From positions 1 to 8,700 of the forward strand of contig DRBW01000199.1 in assembly GCA_011042705.1 (NCBI GenBank): a DNA stretch of 8,700 bases, written 5' to 3'. Below the pieces are notes generated by a model, which was not told the DNA's origin, did not search any database, and saw only the letters and a list, made by a program, of their open reading frames with translations. Source of the stretch: Caldifarciminota bacterium. GTDB lineage: Bacteria > Hydrothermota > Hydrothermia > B15-G9 > DRBW01. A program made the position numbers and the translations under genes. Positions 1 to 5,412 of the stretch are shown one piece after another. Each line of letters starts with the position of its first letter. The first letter of the stretch is position 1.

Positions 1-1
1 C

Positions 2-373
2 CTGAACACCGAGATAAAATTCCCCGTCATCGCCGACGATACGGGGAGGGTATCGGGTATCCTCGGGCTGATACACCCCGGGAAAGGCACCAACACGGTC
101 AGAGCCGTGTTCATCGTTGACCCCAAGGCCACGATAAGGGCTATTCTGTATTATCCTCAGGAGCTCGGAAGGAACATGGACGAGATCCTGAGGATGGTCA
201 AGGGCCTCCAGATCTCCGACAAGGAGGGCGTAGCCATCCCTGCCAACTGGCCCAGCAATGAGCTCATCGGCGATGAGGTGATAATTCCTCCAGCCACCGA
301 TGAGAAAACGGCGAAGGAGAGAATGAAACAGTACACCTGCTTCGACTGGTGGCTCTGCCATAGGAAACTGTAA
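2..373 (+). CDS. Peroxiredoxin, Prx6-type, C-terminal part (5' end outside window)
   Basis: Thiol peroxidase that reduces hydrogen peroxide and organic peroxides in the cytoplasm. Only the last 123 residues are present. The reading frame is open from base 2 and ends in TAA at 371-373, and the N-terminal part with the peroxidatic cysteine lies upstream of the window. What is visible is the second half of the thioredoxin fold: a segment beginning KFPVIADDTG, then RAVFIVDPKATIRAI, then the extended C-terminal arm with PANWP and a final Cys-Phe-Asp-Trp-Trp-Leu-Cys tail. The PANWP element and a Cys-containing aromatic tail are typical of the Prx6-like enzymes of archaea and anaerobic thermophiles, where a C-terminal cysteine can act in resolution. 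The gene lies upstream of superoxide reductase and rubrerythrin, which fits a shared role in peroxide removal. The family call is firm; which C-terminal cysteine is used is inferred. Confidence 0.93.
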   Translation: MNTEIKFPVIADDTGRVSGILGLIHPGKGTNTVRAVFIVDPKATIRAILYYPQELGRNMDEILRMVKGLQISDKEGVAIPANWPSNELIGDEVIIPPATDEKTAKERMKQYTCFDWWLCHRKL

Positions 374-377
374 GGTC

Positions 378-415
378 TTTAAGGTGGGCGACCCTTTCGG
401 GTCGCCCACCTTAAA
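378..415 (+). other. Perfect 17-bp intergenic hairpin between peroxiredoxin and superoxide reductase genes
   Basis: Arms 378-394 and 399-415 are perfectly complementary, with a four-base loop TTTC. The stem starts four bases after the peroxiredoxin stop. On the plus strand it is followed by A-rich sequence, not a U-run, and on the minus strand no U-run follows either, so it is not a standard intrinsic terminator. It ends just before the Shine-Dalgarno site of the next gene (421-426). I see no promoter in the gap. The hairpin may therefore mark mRNA processing, 3'-end protection of the peroxiredoxin message, or leaky termination inside an operon. Confidence 0.6.
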
Positions 416-432
416 ACAAAAGGAGGCGAAAC

Positions 433-828
433 ATGAAAAACCTGCACAAACTCTTTCAGACGGGTGACTGGAAACAGGAAAAACACTCACCTGTTATAGA
501 AGCCCCCGACAAAGTCAAAAAGGGGGAGCCGGTAAAAATAACAGTGAGCGTCGGCAGGGAGATTCCCCATCCCAACACGACGGCTCACCATATCAGCTGG
601 ATTGAGGTTTATTTTCTTCCCGATGGGGAAAAGTTTCCCTACGAAATAGGGAGATTTGAGTTCACTGCTCACGGAGCCTCGGCTCAGGGACCCGATACGA
701 GCTCCATCTACACCGTGCCCGAAGTAACAGTCACCTTCAAGACGGAAAAATCAGGCACGATCCTGGCTGCATCTTACTGCAATATCCACGGCCTCTGGGA
801 GAACTCAAAGGAACTCAAAGTAGAATAA
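433..828 (+). CDS. Superoxide reductase (neelaredoxin, one-iron type)
   Basis: Cytoplasmic non-haem iron enzyme that reduces superoxide to hydrogen peroxide without making oxygen, usually with electrons from rubredoxin. At 131 residues it has the length of the class II (one-iron) enzymes and lacks the N-terminal desulforedoxin domain. The catalytic ligand set is complete: E16-K17-H18 on the mobile loop, H46 in HPNT, H52 in the following HH pair, C116 and H119 in SYCNIHGLW. Glu16 and Lys17 match the Glu and Lys that gate the iron site in the Pyrococcus furiosus enzyme, which this protein resembles along its length. The start is clear: AGGAGG at 421-426 sits six bases before the ATG. The rubrerythrin gene follows after about 50 bases. 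A dedicated rubredoxin electron donor is not in the window and may be encoded elsewhere. Confidence 0.96.
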   Translation: MKNLHKLFQTGDWKQEKHSPVIEAPDKVKKGEPVKITVSVGREIPHPNTTAHHISWIEVYFLPDGEKFPYEIGRFEFTAHGASAQGPDTSSIYTVPEVTVTFKTEKSGTILAASYCNIHGLWENSKELKVE

Positions 829-830
829 CC

Positions 831-864
831 CCTCCCCCATCGAGCAGGTGGGGGTGGTTCTTTT
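831..864 (+). terminator. Likely intrinsic terminator or attenuator between superoxide reductase and rubrerythrin
   Basis: A C-rich arm (about 831-841) pairs with a G-rich arm (about 847-857), with one internal mismatch and a loop of about five bases. The stem is followed by TTCTTTT at 858-864, as expected for an intrinsic terminator. It starts right after the superoxide reductase stop and ends next to the rubrerythrin ribosome site (865-872). Partial read-through would give less rubrerythrin than superoxide reductase from an upstream promoter. Termination has not been shown. Confidence 0.55.
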
Positions 865-880
865 GAAGGAGACAGCCAAC

Positions 881-1384
881 ATGAAAAAAATGACGGAAAA
901 ATCCCTCAATGAGGCTTTCGCCGGAGAATCGATGGCTCACATGAAGTACCTGGTCTTCAGCGAGATCGCGCAAAAGGAGGGTTTCAAAAACGTGGCGAGG
1001 CTCCTCAAAGCGATAGCCTACGCTGAGCAGGTCCATGCTTCAAACCATGCGAGGAATCTCGGAATAATCGGGAAAACGGCCGACAACCTCATGACCTGTA
1101 TAGAGGGCGAGACCTTCGAAGTAGAGGAGATGTACCCCGCATACGATGCCATCGCCGAGCTTCAGGGAGAGAGCGGGGCAAAGCGCTCTTTCTATTACGC
1201 TCTCGAGGCCGAGAAGATCCACGCCGAACTATATAAAAAGGCGAGGGAGGAGGTTCTCGAGGGCAAGGACATCGACATCTCCGAAGTGTACATCTGCCCG
1301 GTCTGCGGCTACACCCACGTGGGGAAACCGCCCGGGAAGTGCCCGGTATGTGGCCTGGGGAGCGATAAATTCAAGAAATTCTGA
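881..1384 (+). CDS. Rubrerythrin (diiron peroxidase with C-terminal rubredoxin domain)
   Basis: NAD(P)H-linked peroxidase of anaerobes that reduces hydrogen peroxide to water at a diiron site in the cytoplasm. The protein has 167 residues. Residues 1-130 form the four-helix ferritin-like domain, with E16 in the first helix, the ExxH pair E49/H52, acidic residues around E93-E97, and a second ExxH pair E111/H114. Residues 137-167 form a rubredoxin domain with two CPVCG knuckles (C139/C142 and C154/C157) that hold the Fe(SCys)4 centre. It is shorter than the roughly 190-residue clostridial and Desulfovibrio proteins, as in compact versions from thermophiles. ATG at 881 is preferred because GAAGGAGA (865-872) lies eight bases upstream; a GTG at 848 is in frame but falls inside the terminator-like stem. 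It removes the peroxide made by the superoxide reductase encoded upstream. Confidence 0.95.
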   Translation: MKKMTEKSLNEAFAGESMAHMKYLVFSEIAQKEGFKNVARLLKAIAYAEQVHASNHARNLGIIGKTADNLMTCIEGETFEVEEMYPAYDAIAELQGESGAKRSFYYALEAEKIHAELYKKAREEVLEGKDIDISEVYICPVCGYTHVGKPPGKCPVCGLGSDKFKKF

Positions 1385-1396
1385 AGAGGCAGTCCC

Positions 1397-1556
1397 ATGG
1401 CTGACAACGAGGAAGGCGGGAAGACCCCTTAAATCCGGGGGAATCGCGAAATCGACAGGCCTCGATAAGAAAGAAATAACAAAGGCACTCAATCTGCTCA
1501 AAAAGGAAGGCCGCGTGGTTCCACCCAGGCGCTGTTACTATTCGCCGGCAGATTGA
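1397..1556 (+). pseudogene. Small winged-helix-like protein gene, frameshifted near its start
   Basis: An ATG at 1397 with a good ribosome site (GAGG, 1386-1389) starts MADNEE but reaches a stop after eleven codons (TAA 1430-1432). In the next frame (+1), from about 1413, there is a coherent stretch to the TGA at 1554-1556: KAGRPLKSGGIAKSTG, then LDKKEITKAL, a lysine-rich helix, and the ending PPRRCYYSPAD. This resembles, from memory, the roughly 60-residue winged-helix proteins of anaerobes with the pattern GKPLKxGEIAE..G.DKKEV..L.KL.KEGK..SPKRCYY, which can occur near rubrerythrin genes. No ATG, GTG or TTG opens the second frame after the rubrerythrin stop; a CTG at 1401 is the only weak option. 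The first helix also seems shortened, so a small deletion with frame loss is more likely than one wrong base. A sequencing error or programmed frameshift remains possible. Confidence 0.6.
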
Positions 1557-3056
1557 TCACTTTGCCCGCGCCCGGATTTCTTCTCTGAACTCTTCGAAGA
1601 TGAGTTCAAAGGGCGCGGGTTTTCTGTAGTATTTGTCCCATATCTCGCTGCTCAGAGCCTCATATACCCTGTCGAACTCCGCCATTCCGCGCACATACTC
1701 ATCGTCATGAAGTGCCTTTTCGGCGCTCTCATCTATGGGCTTCGGTGAATGTTTCCTTAAAAAATCCCTGAATTCCAGGTGGTGGTCCCTTATCAGGCAG
1801 GGGGCGAGCCAGTTGCCAACCTCTTCCGCCGGCTTGTCGTAGCCATAGTTTCTCTGCCAGTTTCTTATCTCGGCGAAGAAAGGCTGGTCCCAGATGTCAT
1901 TTATGGTACCACCCCTGTCGTAAATCTCATTCACGTTAACGGGAGAATAGGGGACGAAAACGCAGGGCGTGACGTCACCGTTCCAGTTCACGTACAAATA
2001 GCCACCGCCTCTTCCGGCCGCGATGCAGCCCAGCACGGCCGGTCCGTGGTTCCAGAAATCGGAGATGAAAATGCCCTTCTCGAGGATCATCTCCCAGGTC
2101 TTCCTCCACAGATAAAGCCTCTCCTCGGCCTTGAGCATATAGTCGAGGGTATAGGCTCTGCCTATGGGCATATACTGGAAGATCCATCCGTAGGTAGCTC
2201 CCATCTCACCGAAATAAAAATCGGCGAATTCTTTTGAAGCGATTTCATGCAGATTCTGACGGGTGGCTGTAACCGAGATTCCGAAGGGTACGCCGGCGTC
2301 CTTGAGGTTACGCATGGCTCCGATTATCCTGGCGTACACGCCTTTGCCTCTCCTGTCGTCGGTGGTCTCCTCAAATCCTTCGACCGAGATGGCAGGGGTC
2401 AAGTTCCCCAGTTCGGCGAGTTTTCGTGCCATTTTCTCGTCGATCAAAGTCCCGTTTGTATATACCATAAAGTAGGAACCGCGATGCTTCTGTGCCATCT
2501 CCAGGATTCCCTTACCCTCGGACCTATATAAAAAAGGCTCCCCACCGCTTATCACCACGAACCTCGATCCCCACCGATTTTCCATCTCAGTTACAAGCCA
2601 ATCGAAAACCTCCCATCTCAATTTCTCCCTCGAGGGTCCCGAAGCCGCATAACATCCCTTGCAATTCAGGTTACAGGCCTTGCCGGGAGAGATGACAAGG
2701 AATCCGGGAAGGTCCGCGCCGTATTTCATCTTGAATTCCTCACGTGCCTTTCTCACCCTGGCGTTCGGAAGGAGAGTTTCGAAGAGAAAAAGAAACAGGG
2801 CTTTCCTCACGCTGGCTGGTGTTCGGGGATCGATCAGTGCCCTGTTCAGTGAATTTATGAGGGACCTTCCGAGGGCGAAGCGGTCTCGCACGCAACCTGG
2901 TGGCTGAGAGGGCCGCAGATAGGCGACGTTCTCTTCTTTATCAAAGCGCCTTTTTATGGCGTTCAATATAAGAGGGTTCAGGAGGTCGTTTTTCACGGCG
3001 TGGGCGAGCAGGCTCGCCAGAAGGTTTTTCCCCTTGTTCGATGCCAAAATGGTCAT
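1557..3056 (-). CDS. Radical SAM protein with SPASM-like C-terminal region, function unassigned
   Basis: A 499-residue S-adenosylmethionine radical enzyme. Residues 1-110 are a helical N-terminal extension. The radical SAM barrel begins at about 118, with the 4Fe-4S motif C128-x3-C132-x2-C135 (CNLNCKGC) and the SAM-binding GGEP at 171-174. The C-terminal part has a SPASM-like pattern: C344, glycines, YVNWNGDVTPC ending at C365, and a further cysteine at C420, consistent with an auxiliary iron-sulfur cluster. SPASM enzymes often modify peptides or mature other enzymes, but no precursor peptide is visible nearby, so the substrate is unknown. The start at 3056 has a G-rich ribosome site (GGGGGT on the minus strand) and lies about 18 bases from a predicted transcription start. 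It is divergent from the membrane protein gene at 3151, and its stop directly abuts the winged-helix stop at 1556. The superfamily is firm; the role is not. Confidence 0.9.
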   Translation of the reverse strand: MTILASNKGKNLLASLLAHAVKNDLLNPLILNAIKRRFDKEENVAYLRPSQPPGCVRDRFALGRSLINSLNRALIDPRTPASVRKALFLFLFETLLPNARVRKAREEFKMKYGADLPGFLVISPGKACNLNCKGCYAASGPSREKLRWEVFDWLVTEMENRWGSRFVVISGGEPFLYRSEGKGILEMAQKHRGSYFMVYTNGTLIDEKMARKLAELGNLTPAISVEGFEETTDDRRGKGVYARIIGAMRNLKDAGVPFGISVTATRQNLHEIASKEFADFYFGEMGATYGWIFQYMPIGRAYTLDYMLKAEERLYLWRKTWEMILEKGIFISDFWNHGPAVLGCIAAGRGGGYLYVNWNGDVTPCVFVPYSPVNVNEIYDRGGTINDIWDQPFFAEIRNWQRNYGYDKPAEEVGNWLAPCLIRDHHLEFRDFLRKHSPKPIDESAEKALHDDEYVRGMAEFDRVYEALSSEIWDKYYRKPAPFELIFEEFREEIRARAK

Positions 3057-3080
3057 TTCTACCCCCTATCTTGAGATTAA

Positions 3081-3110
3081 AAAATAAAGCAGTCCTCTTC
3101 AGAAGGTCAA
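3081..3110 (-). promoter_or_regulatory. Promoter for the radical SAM gene
   Basis: On the minus strand, TTGACC (3105-3110) and TATTTT (3081-3086) are separated by 18 bases. This predicts a transcript starting near 3074 with a short leader carrying the G-rich ribosome site before the ATG at 3056. The -35 box of the opposite gene begins only four bases away, so the two promoters are back to back. Confidence 0.5.
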
Positions 3111-3113
3111 GCA

Positions 3114-3142
3114 TTGACAGGAATGAGGGGAAAGGTTATCTA
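3114..3142 (+). promoter_or_regulatory. Promoter for the membrane protein gene at 3151
   Basis: TTGACA at 3114-3119, then 17 bases, then TATCTA at 3137-3142. The -35 is perfect and the -10 is weak, matching only the first three bases of TATAAT. The predicted start of transcription is about 3149, almost on the ATG at 3151. Confidence 0.4.
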
Positions 3143-3150
3143 TTTCTCCG

Positions 3151-3879
3151 ATGGAAGGAGGATGCCGGGATAAGGGTTTGAAACCCATACATAAGGTCCT
3201 GCTGTTATCTCTTTTCGCAGTTTCCATGGCCTATGTGGAGGCCTCCGTGGTGATCTATCTGAGAGAAATCCTCTACGGGGGAGGTAAAGTGCCCCTTTTT
3301 CCCCTCCGGCCTTTCAAGGGGCAGCTTCTTTTGATAGAGATGGGTAGGGAGGCATCGACCCTTTTGATGCTCCTTTCCGTCGGCTTTATCTCATTCCGAT
3401 CCTTGAAGGGCAGGGCTGCGGCTTTTTTCTACACCTTCGGGCTATGGGACATTTTCTACTACATATGGCTTAAAATCCTGGTAGGCTGGCCGCTATACTG
3501 GGGCGAATACGACCTTCTCTTCCTCATTCCCTTGCCGTGGATAGCTCCCTTCATAGCCCCGGTTTTCATTGCCCTTTTTTTCTCGGCATCTTCCCTTTAT
3601 GTCATGTTGCGCGATCCGCCCATAGACTTCAGGTACCTTTTTCTCGCCTTAGCGGGCGGCTTTCTGGATTTTCTGAGTTTCATTTACATCGGGATCGCTC
3701 AAGGGGGCAGCGAAAAGATACCCGAAGAGCCTGGAGGCTTTCCCTGGGCTATTTACATAGCAGGGTTGCTGATGATGGTCGCGGGGTTCTACCTCGCCCT
3801 CGCGAGAAGCTCACCTGGTGAGATAACGGAGAACGGTGACACCCCAGAGAAGGGGAATCAAGAGATAGGAGCCATATAA
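3151..3879 (+). CDS. Six-helix integral membrane protein of unknown function
   Basis: I recognise the general look of a conserved bacterial membrane protein, but no function. The 242 residues show about six membrane segments (roughly 14-36, 69-83, 90-111, 121-151, 162-182, 197-218) and a polar C-terminal tail from 219. Polar residues lie in or beside the helices in patterns that look conserved: YVEA at 28-31, EMGREA at 63-68, LWDIFYYIWLK at 98-108 and LPWIAP at 128-133. Several buried acids plus a lysine suggest an enzyme or carrier more than a simple anchor; that is inference. The start is uncertain. ATG 3151 has only GAGGGGAAAGG about 15 bases upstream, while GGAGG (3157-3161) lies just inside the frame and could serve a TTG at 3178. 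The gene is divergent from the radical SAM gene, and its last 69 bases overlap the opposing membrane protein gene. Confidence 0.78.
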   Translation: MEGGCRDKGLKPIHKVLLLSLFAVSMAYVEASVVIYLREILYGGGKVPLFPLRPFKGQLLLIEMGREASTLLMLLSVGFISFRSLKGRAAAFFYTFGLWDIFYYIWLKILVGWPLYWGEYDLLFLIPLPWIAPFIAPVFIALFFSASSLYVMLRDPPIDFRYLFLALAGGFLDFLSFIYIGIAQGGSEKIPEEPGGFPWAIYIAGLLMMVAGFYLALARSSPGEITENGDTPEKGNQEIGAI

Positions 3880-4383
3880 GGCGAGAACCGGTGCCCTCTC
3901 GGGCAATCTTATCCCCCTCTCGAAGAAAACACCCATCAGGAACGTGAGAATGAGAATGGGCCCTCCTCTGAAGAGAAGGTAGTACAGTGAGCTGCTCAGG
4001 TTCCAGTGAGAGGGTTTCAGGAAAGAGATGGCGATAACTGAGAGAGTAACCCCCGCTATCGATGAGAGGGCAAGCCCTTCTATCTTCCTCTTTCCCATCA
4101 ACCCGAAGCCGATCTCGGCCCCAAGTCCCAGGGAGAAAACGGCTCCGAATTCGCATGGAAAAAAACCACCTCCTATAGACTTATAGGCAACAGCGATTAA
4201 AGATGCGACCAGATAGAAAGGGAAACGGAATCCGAGACTTCTTATCGAAAACAGGAGCAGGAGCCCTGCAGTAGACAAAACTACAGATCTGGCGTGGAAT
4301 CTGATCATTCCCACGAAGAGCTCTGTGACGCCCCAGAGGGTAGCAGCCAGTAGAAAGAGAATGACTTTGTTTTTGTTCCCCAT
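3811..4383 (-). CDS. Small polytopic membrane protein of unknown function
   Basis: A 190-residue, very hydrophobic protein with about six membrane segments and short loops. It starts MGNKNK, a short positive N-terminus. The first helix contains the polar motif WGVTEL, the middle carries KSIGGGFFPCEFG followed by a glycine-rich, acid-containing helix (LGAEIGFG), and the C-terminal helix ends LRYLTR. The size and helix packing recall small substrate-binding membrane subunits such as ECF S components, but I see no diagnostic motif and do not assign it. ATG 4383 is chosen over the in-frame ATG at 4425 because it follows GGAAAG and because the upstream ATG lies within the predicted promoter. Its 3' end overlaps the convergent gene ending at 3879 by 69 bases. 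The ORF is well supported by composition; the role is unknown. Confidence 0.75.
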   Translation of the reverse strand: MGNKNKVILFLLAATLWGVTELFVGMIRFHARSVVLSTAGLLLLFSIRSLGFRFPFYLVASLIAVAYKSIGGGFFPCEFGAVFSLGLGAEIGFGLMGKRKIEGLALSSIAGVTLSVIAISFLKPSHWNLSSSLYYLLFRGGPILILTFLMGVFFERGIRLPERAPVLALYGSYLLIPLLWGVTVLRYLTR

Positions 4384-4405
4384 GTGGCTTCTTTCCACGT
4401 TCCAA

Positions 4406-4435
4406 AGTATAGCACCGATCTGCATCCGATGTCAA
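4406..4435 (-). promoter_or_regulatory. Strong sigma70-type promoter for the membrane protein gene at 4383
   Basis: On the minus strand, a perfect TTGACA (4430-4435) and TATACT (4406-4411) are separated by 18 bases. The expected transcript start is near 4399, giving a leader of about 16 bases that contains the GGAAAG ribosome site for ATG 4383. This placement rules out translation from the upstream ATG at 4425. Confidence 0.7.
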
Positions 4436-4499
4436 ATGACTCATCCCTGCAATCCGTTGAGAGACAGAGAAGAATCTTCCTTTTGTCTCAGGACTCCCC

Positions 4500-4528
4500 T
4501 TGACATGGAACCCTGTTTGAGTTAAATT
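4500..4528 (+). promoter_or_regulatory. Promoter of the tRNA-Glu / radC unit
   Basis: Perfect TTGACA at 4500-4505, a 17-base spacer, and TAAATT at 4523-4528. The predicted start of transcription is about 4535, seven bases before the mature tRNA 5' end at 4542. A strong -35 and a very short 5' leader are normal for tRNA genes. Confidence 0.7.
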
Positions 4529-4541
4529 AATAGCCGCTTCT

Positions 4542-4613
4542 GGCCCCATCGTCTAATGGCTAGGACACCGCTCTTTCAAGGCGGCGGCGGGGGTTCGAAT
4601 CCCCCTGGGGCCG
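4542..4613 (+). tRNA. tRNA-Glu (anticodon UUC)
   Basis: A complete 72-base cloverleaf. The seven-pair acceptor stem is 4542-4548 with 4606-4612, followed by discriminator G4613. The anticodon stem is 4568-4572 with 4580-4584 (last pair T-G), the loop is CTTTCAA, and the anticodon TTC is at 4575-4577. The T stem GGGGG/CCCCC encloses TTCGAAT at 4594-4600. The D-arm sequence CGTCTAATGGCTAGGACA is typical of bacterial tRNA-Glu. CCA is not encoded, so the end must be added by tRNA nucleotidyltransferase. No T-run terminator follows before radC, so the two are probably transcribed together and the tRNA cut out. Confidence 0.97.
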
Positions 4614-4660
4614 CTTGAGTTGGATGGGGGAAAGCCCTTCAAACATGAGGAGGGGTTTTC

Positions 4661-5329
4661 ATGAAAGATCCTTATCGGTCCGCCTCTTCCAGAGATCCAC
4701 GGCGCCTTATAAGAGAGAAGGGGATTTACGGCCTCAAAAACCACGAGCTCCTCTCCCTGATCCTGGGGAAAAGCAGAAAGGAAGATGTCTCAGAGCTATC
4801 TCAACGCATCATAGAACACCATAGATGTCTGGCCGTTCTCGACAACGCCGATCTGGAGGAGATCATGGATGTCTTCGGCCTGTCGGAGACCAACGCCATA
4901 AAAATTCTCGCCGTCTTCGAACTCGGCAGGAGGTTTTATTCGAGAGACAAATGGGTCTTCATAAGATCTCCCGGCGAGGCCTACGAGTACCTGAAGAACA
5001 TGAGTTTCCTCAAAAAAGAACACCTGAGGGGGCTTTATCTCGACGCGAGAAACAGAGTGATCAGGGACGAGATCATAGCGATAGGCACATTGACGTCCAG
5101 CCTCATACATCCCAGGGAAGTATTCAGGCCCGCCGTTGAAGTCGGGGCTGTCGGTATAATACTGGCACATAACCATCCCTCCGGGGATCCCTCGCCCTCG
5201 AAGGAAGACATAGAGGCCACCCAGAACCTCGTAAAAGCCAGTAAGATAATGAACATAGACCTCCTCGACCACATAATCGTGGGCCTGGGCAGCTATTCGA
5301 GCCTGAAGGAAAAGGGCATAGTGAAATAG
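4661..5329 (+). CDS. radC: RadC-family JAB/MPN+ domain protein
   Basis: Member of the RadC (UPF0758) family. Despite the old name, a direct role in DNA repair is not established; the domain belongs to the JAB/MPN+ metalloprotease fold and may act as a nuclease or peptidase. The 222 residues are full length. Residues about 20-95 form the N-terminal helix-hairpin-helix-like region (ending KILAVFELGRRF). Residues about 98-222 form the JAB domain, with the zinc-site signature E120, H170-x-H172, S180 and D183 within HNHPSGDPSPSKEDI. All metal ligands are present. The ribosome site GAGGAGGGG (4647-4655) is strong and five bases from the ATG. The gene starts 47 bases after tRNA-Glu with no terminator between, so it likely shares the tRNA promoter. 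Confidence 0.95.
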   Translation: MKDPYRSASSRDPRRLIREKGIYGLKNHELLSLILGKSRKEDVSELSQRIIEHHRCLAVLDNADLEEIMDVFGLSETNAIKILAVFELGRRFYSRDKWVFIRSPGEAYEYLKNMSFLKKEHLRGLYLDARNRVIRDEIIAIGTLTSSLIHPREVFRPAVEVGAVGIILAHNHPSGDPSPSKEDIEATQNLVKASKIMNIDLLDHIIVGLGSYSSLKEKGIVK

Positions 5330-5337
5330 AGGGGGTG

Positions 5338-5366
5338 TTTACAGGCCATCCTTCCCCCATTACAAT
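5338..5366 (+). promoter_or_regulatory. Promoter of the metal permease gene
   Basis: TTTACA at 5338-5343, a 17-base spacer, and TACAAT at 5361-5366. Each hexamer differs from consensus by one base. The predicted transcript start is near 5373, about 40 bases before the ATG at 5413. Inverted repeats overlap the -10 box and the start point, which suggests repressor control. Confidence 0.7.
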
Positions 5367-5399
5367 TGGACTCATAACAGCTGTGTTTTGAGTTCAATT
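5364..5399 (+). promoter_or_regulatory. Nested inverted repeats over the permease -10 box and transcription start (candidate operator)
   Basis: Arms AATTGGACTCA (5364-5374) and TGAGTTCAATT (5389-5399) are complementary except for one G-T position. The perfect palindrome ACAGCTGT lies between them at 5377-5384. The left arm overlaps the -10 box and the predicted start falls inside it, so most of one arm is missing from the RNA; a DNA-level operator is more likely than an RNA hairpin. For a metal exporter, a metal-sensing repressor is an obvious candidate, but no regulator gene is adjacent. Confidence 0.5.
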
Positions 5400-5412
5400 T
5401 CAGGGAGGAGCG

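Noticed and set aside
848..880. Upstream GTG start for rubrerythrin adding eleven residues
   Set aside because: It lies in the G-rich arm of the terminator-like stem and has no ribosome site, while ATG 881 has GAAGGAGA at the right distance and matches family N-termini.
1146..1396. Long open frame overlapping rubrerythrin and running into the winged-helix sequence, as if one 136-residue protein
   Set aside because: The part before about 1385 is rubrerythrin read in another frame, with an arginine/serine-rich, low-complexity translation. Only the last 50 or so codons look like protein.
4384..4425. Upstream ATG for the minus-strand membrane protein adding fourteen residues
   Set aside because: It lies upstream of the predicted transcription start and spans the -10 box of a TTGACA-N18-TATACT promoter, so it would not be in the mRNA.
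4796..5272. Antisense open frame of 158 codons inside radC
   Set aside because: It is complementary to an intact radC gene with full metal-ligand motif, and has no ribosome site or known domain.
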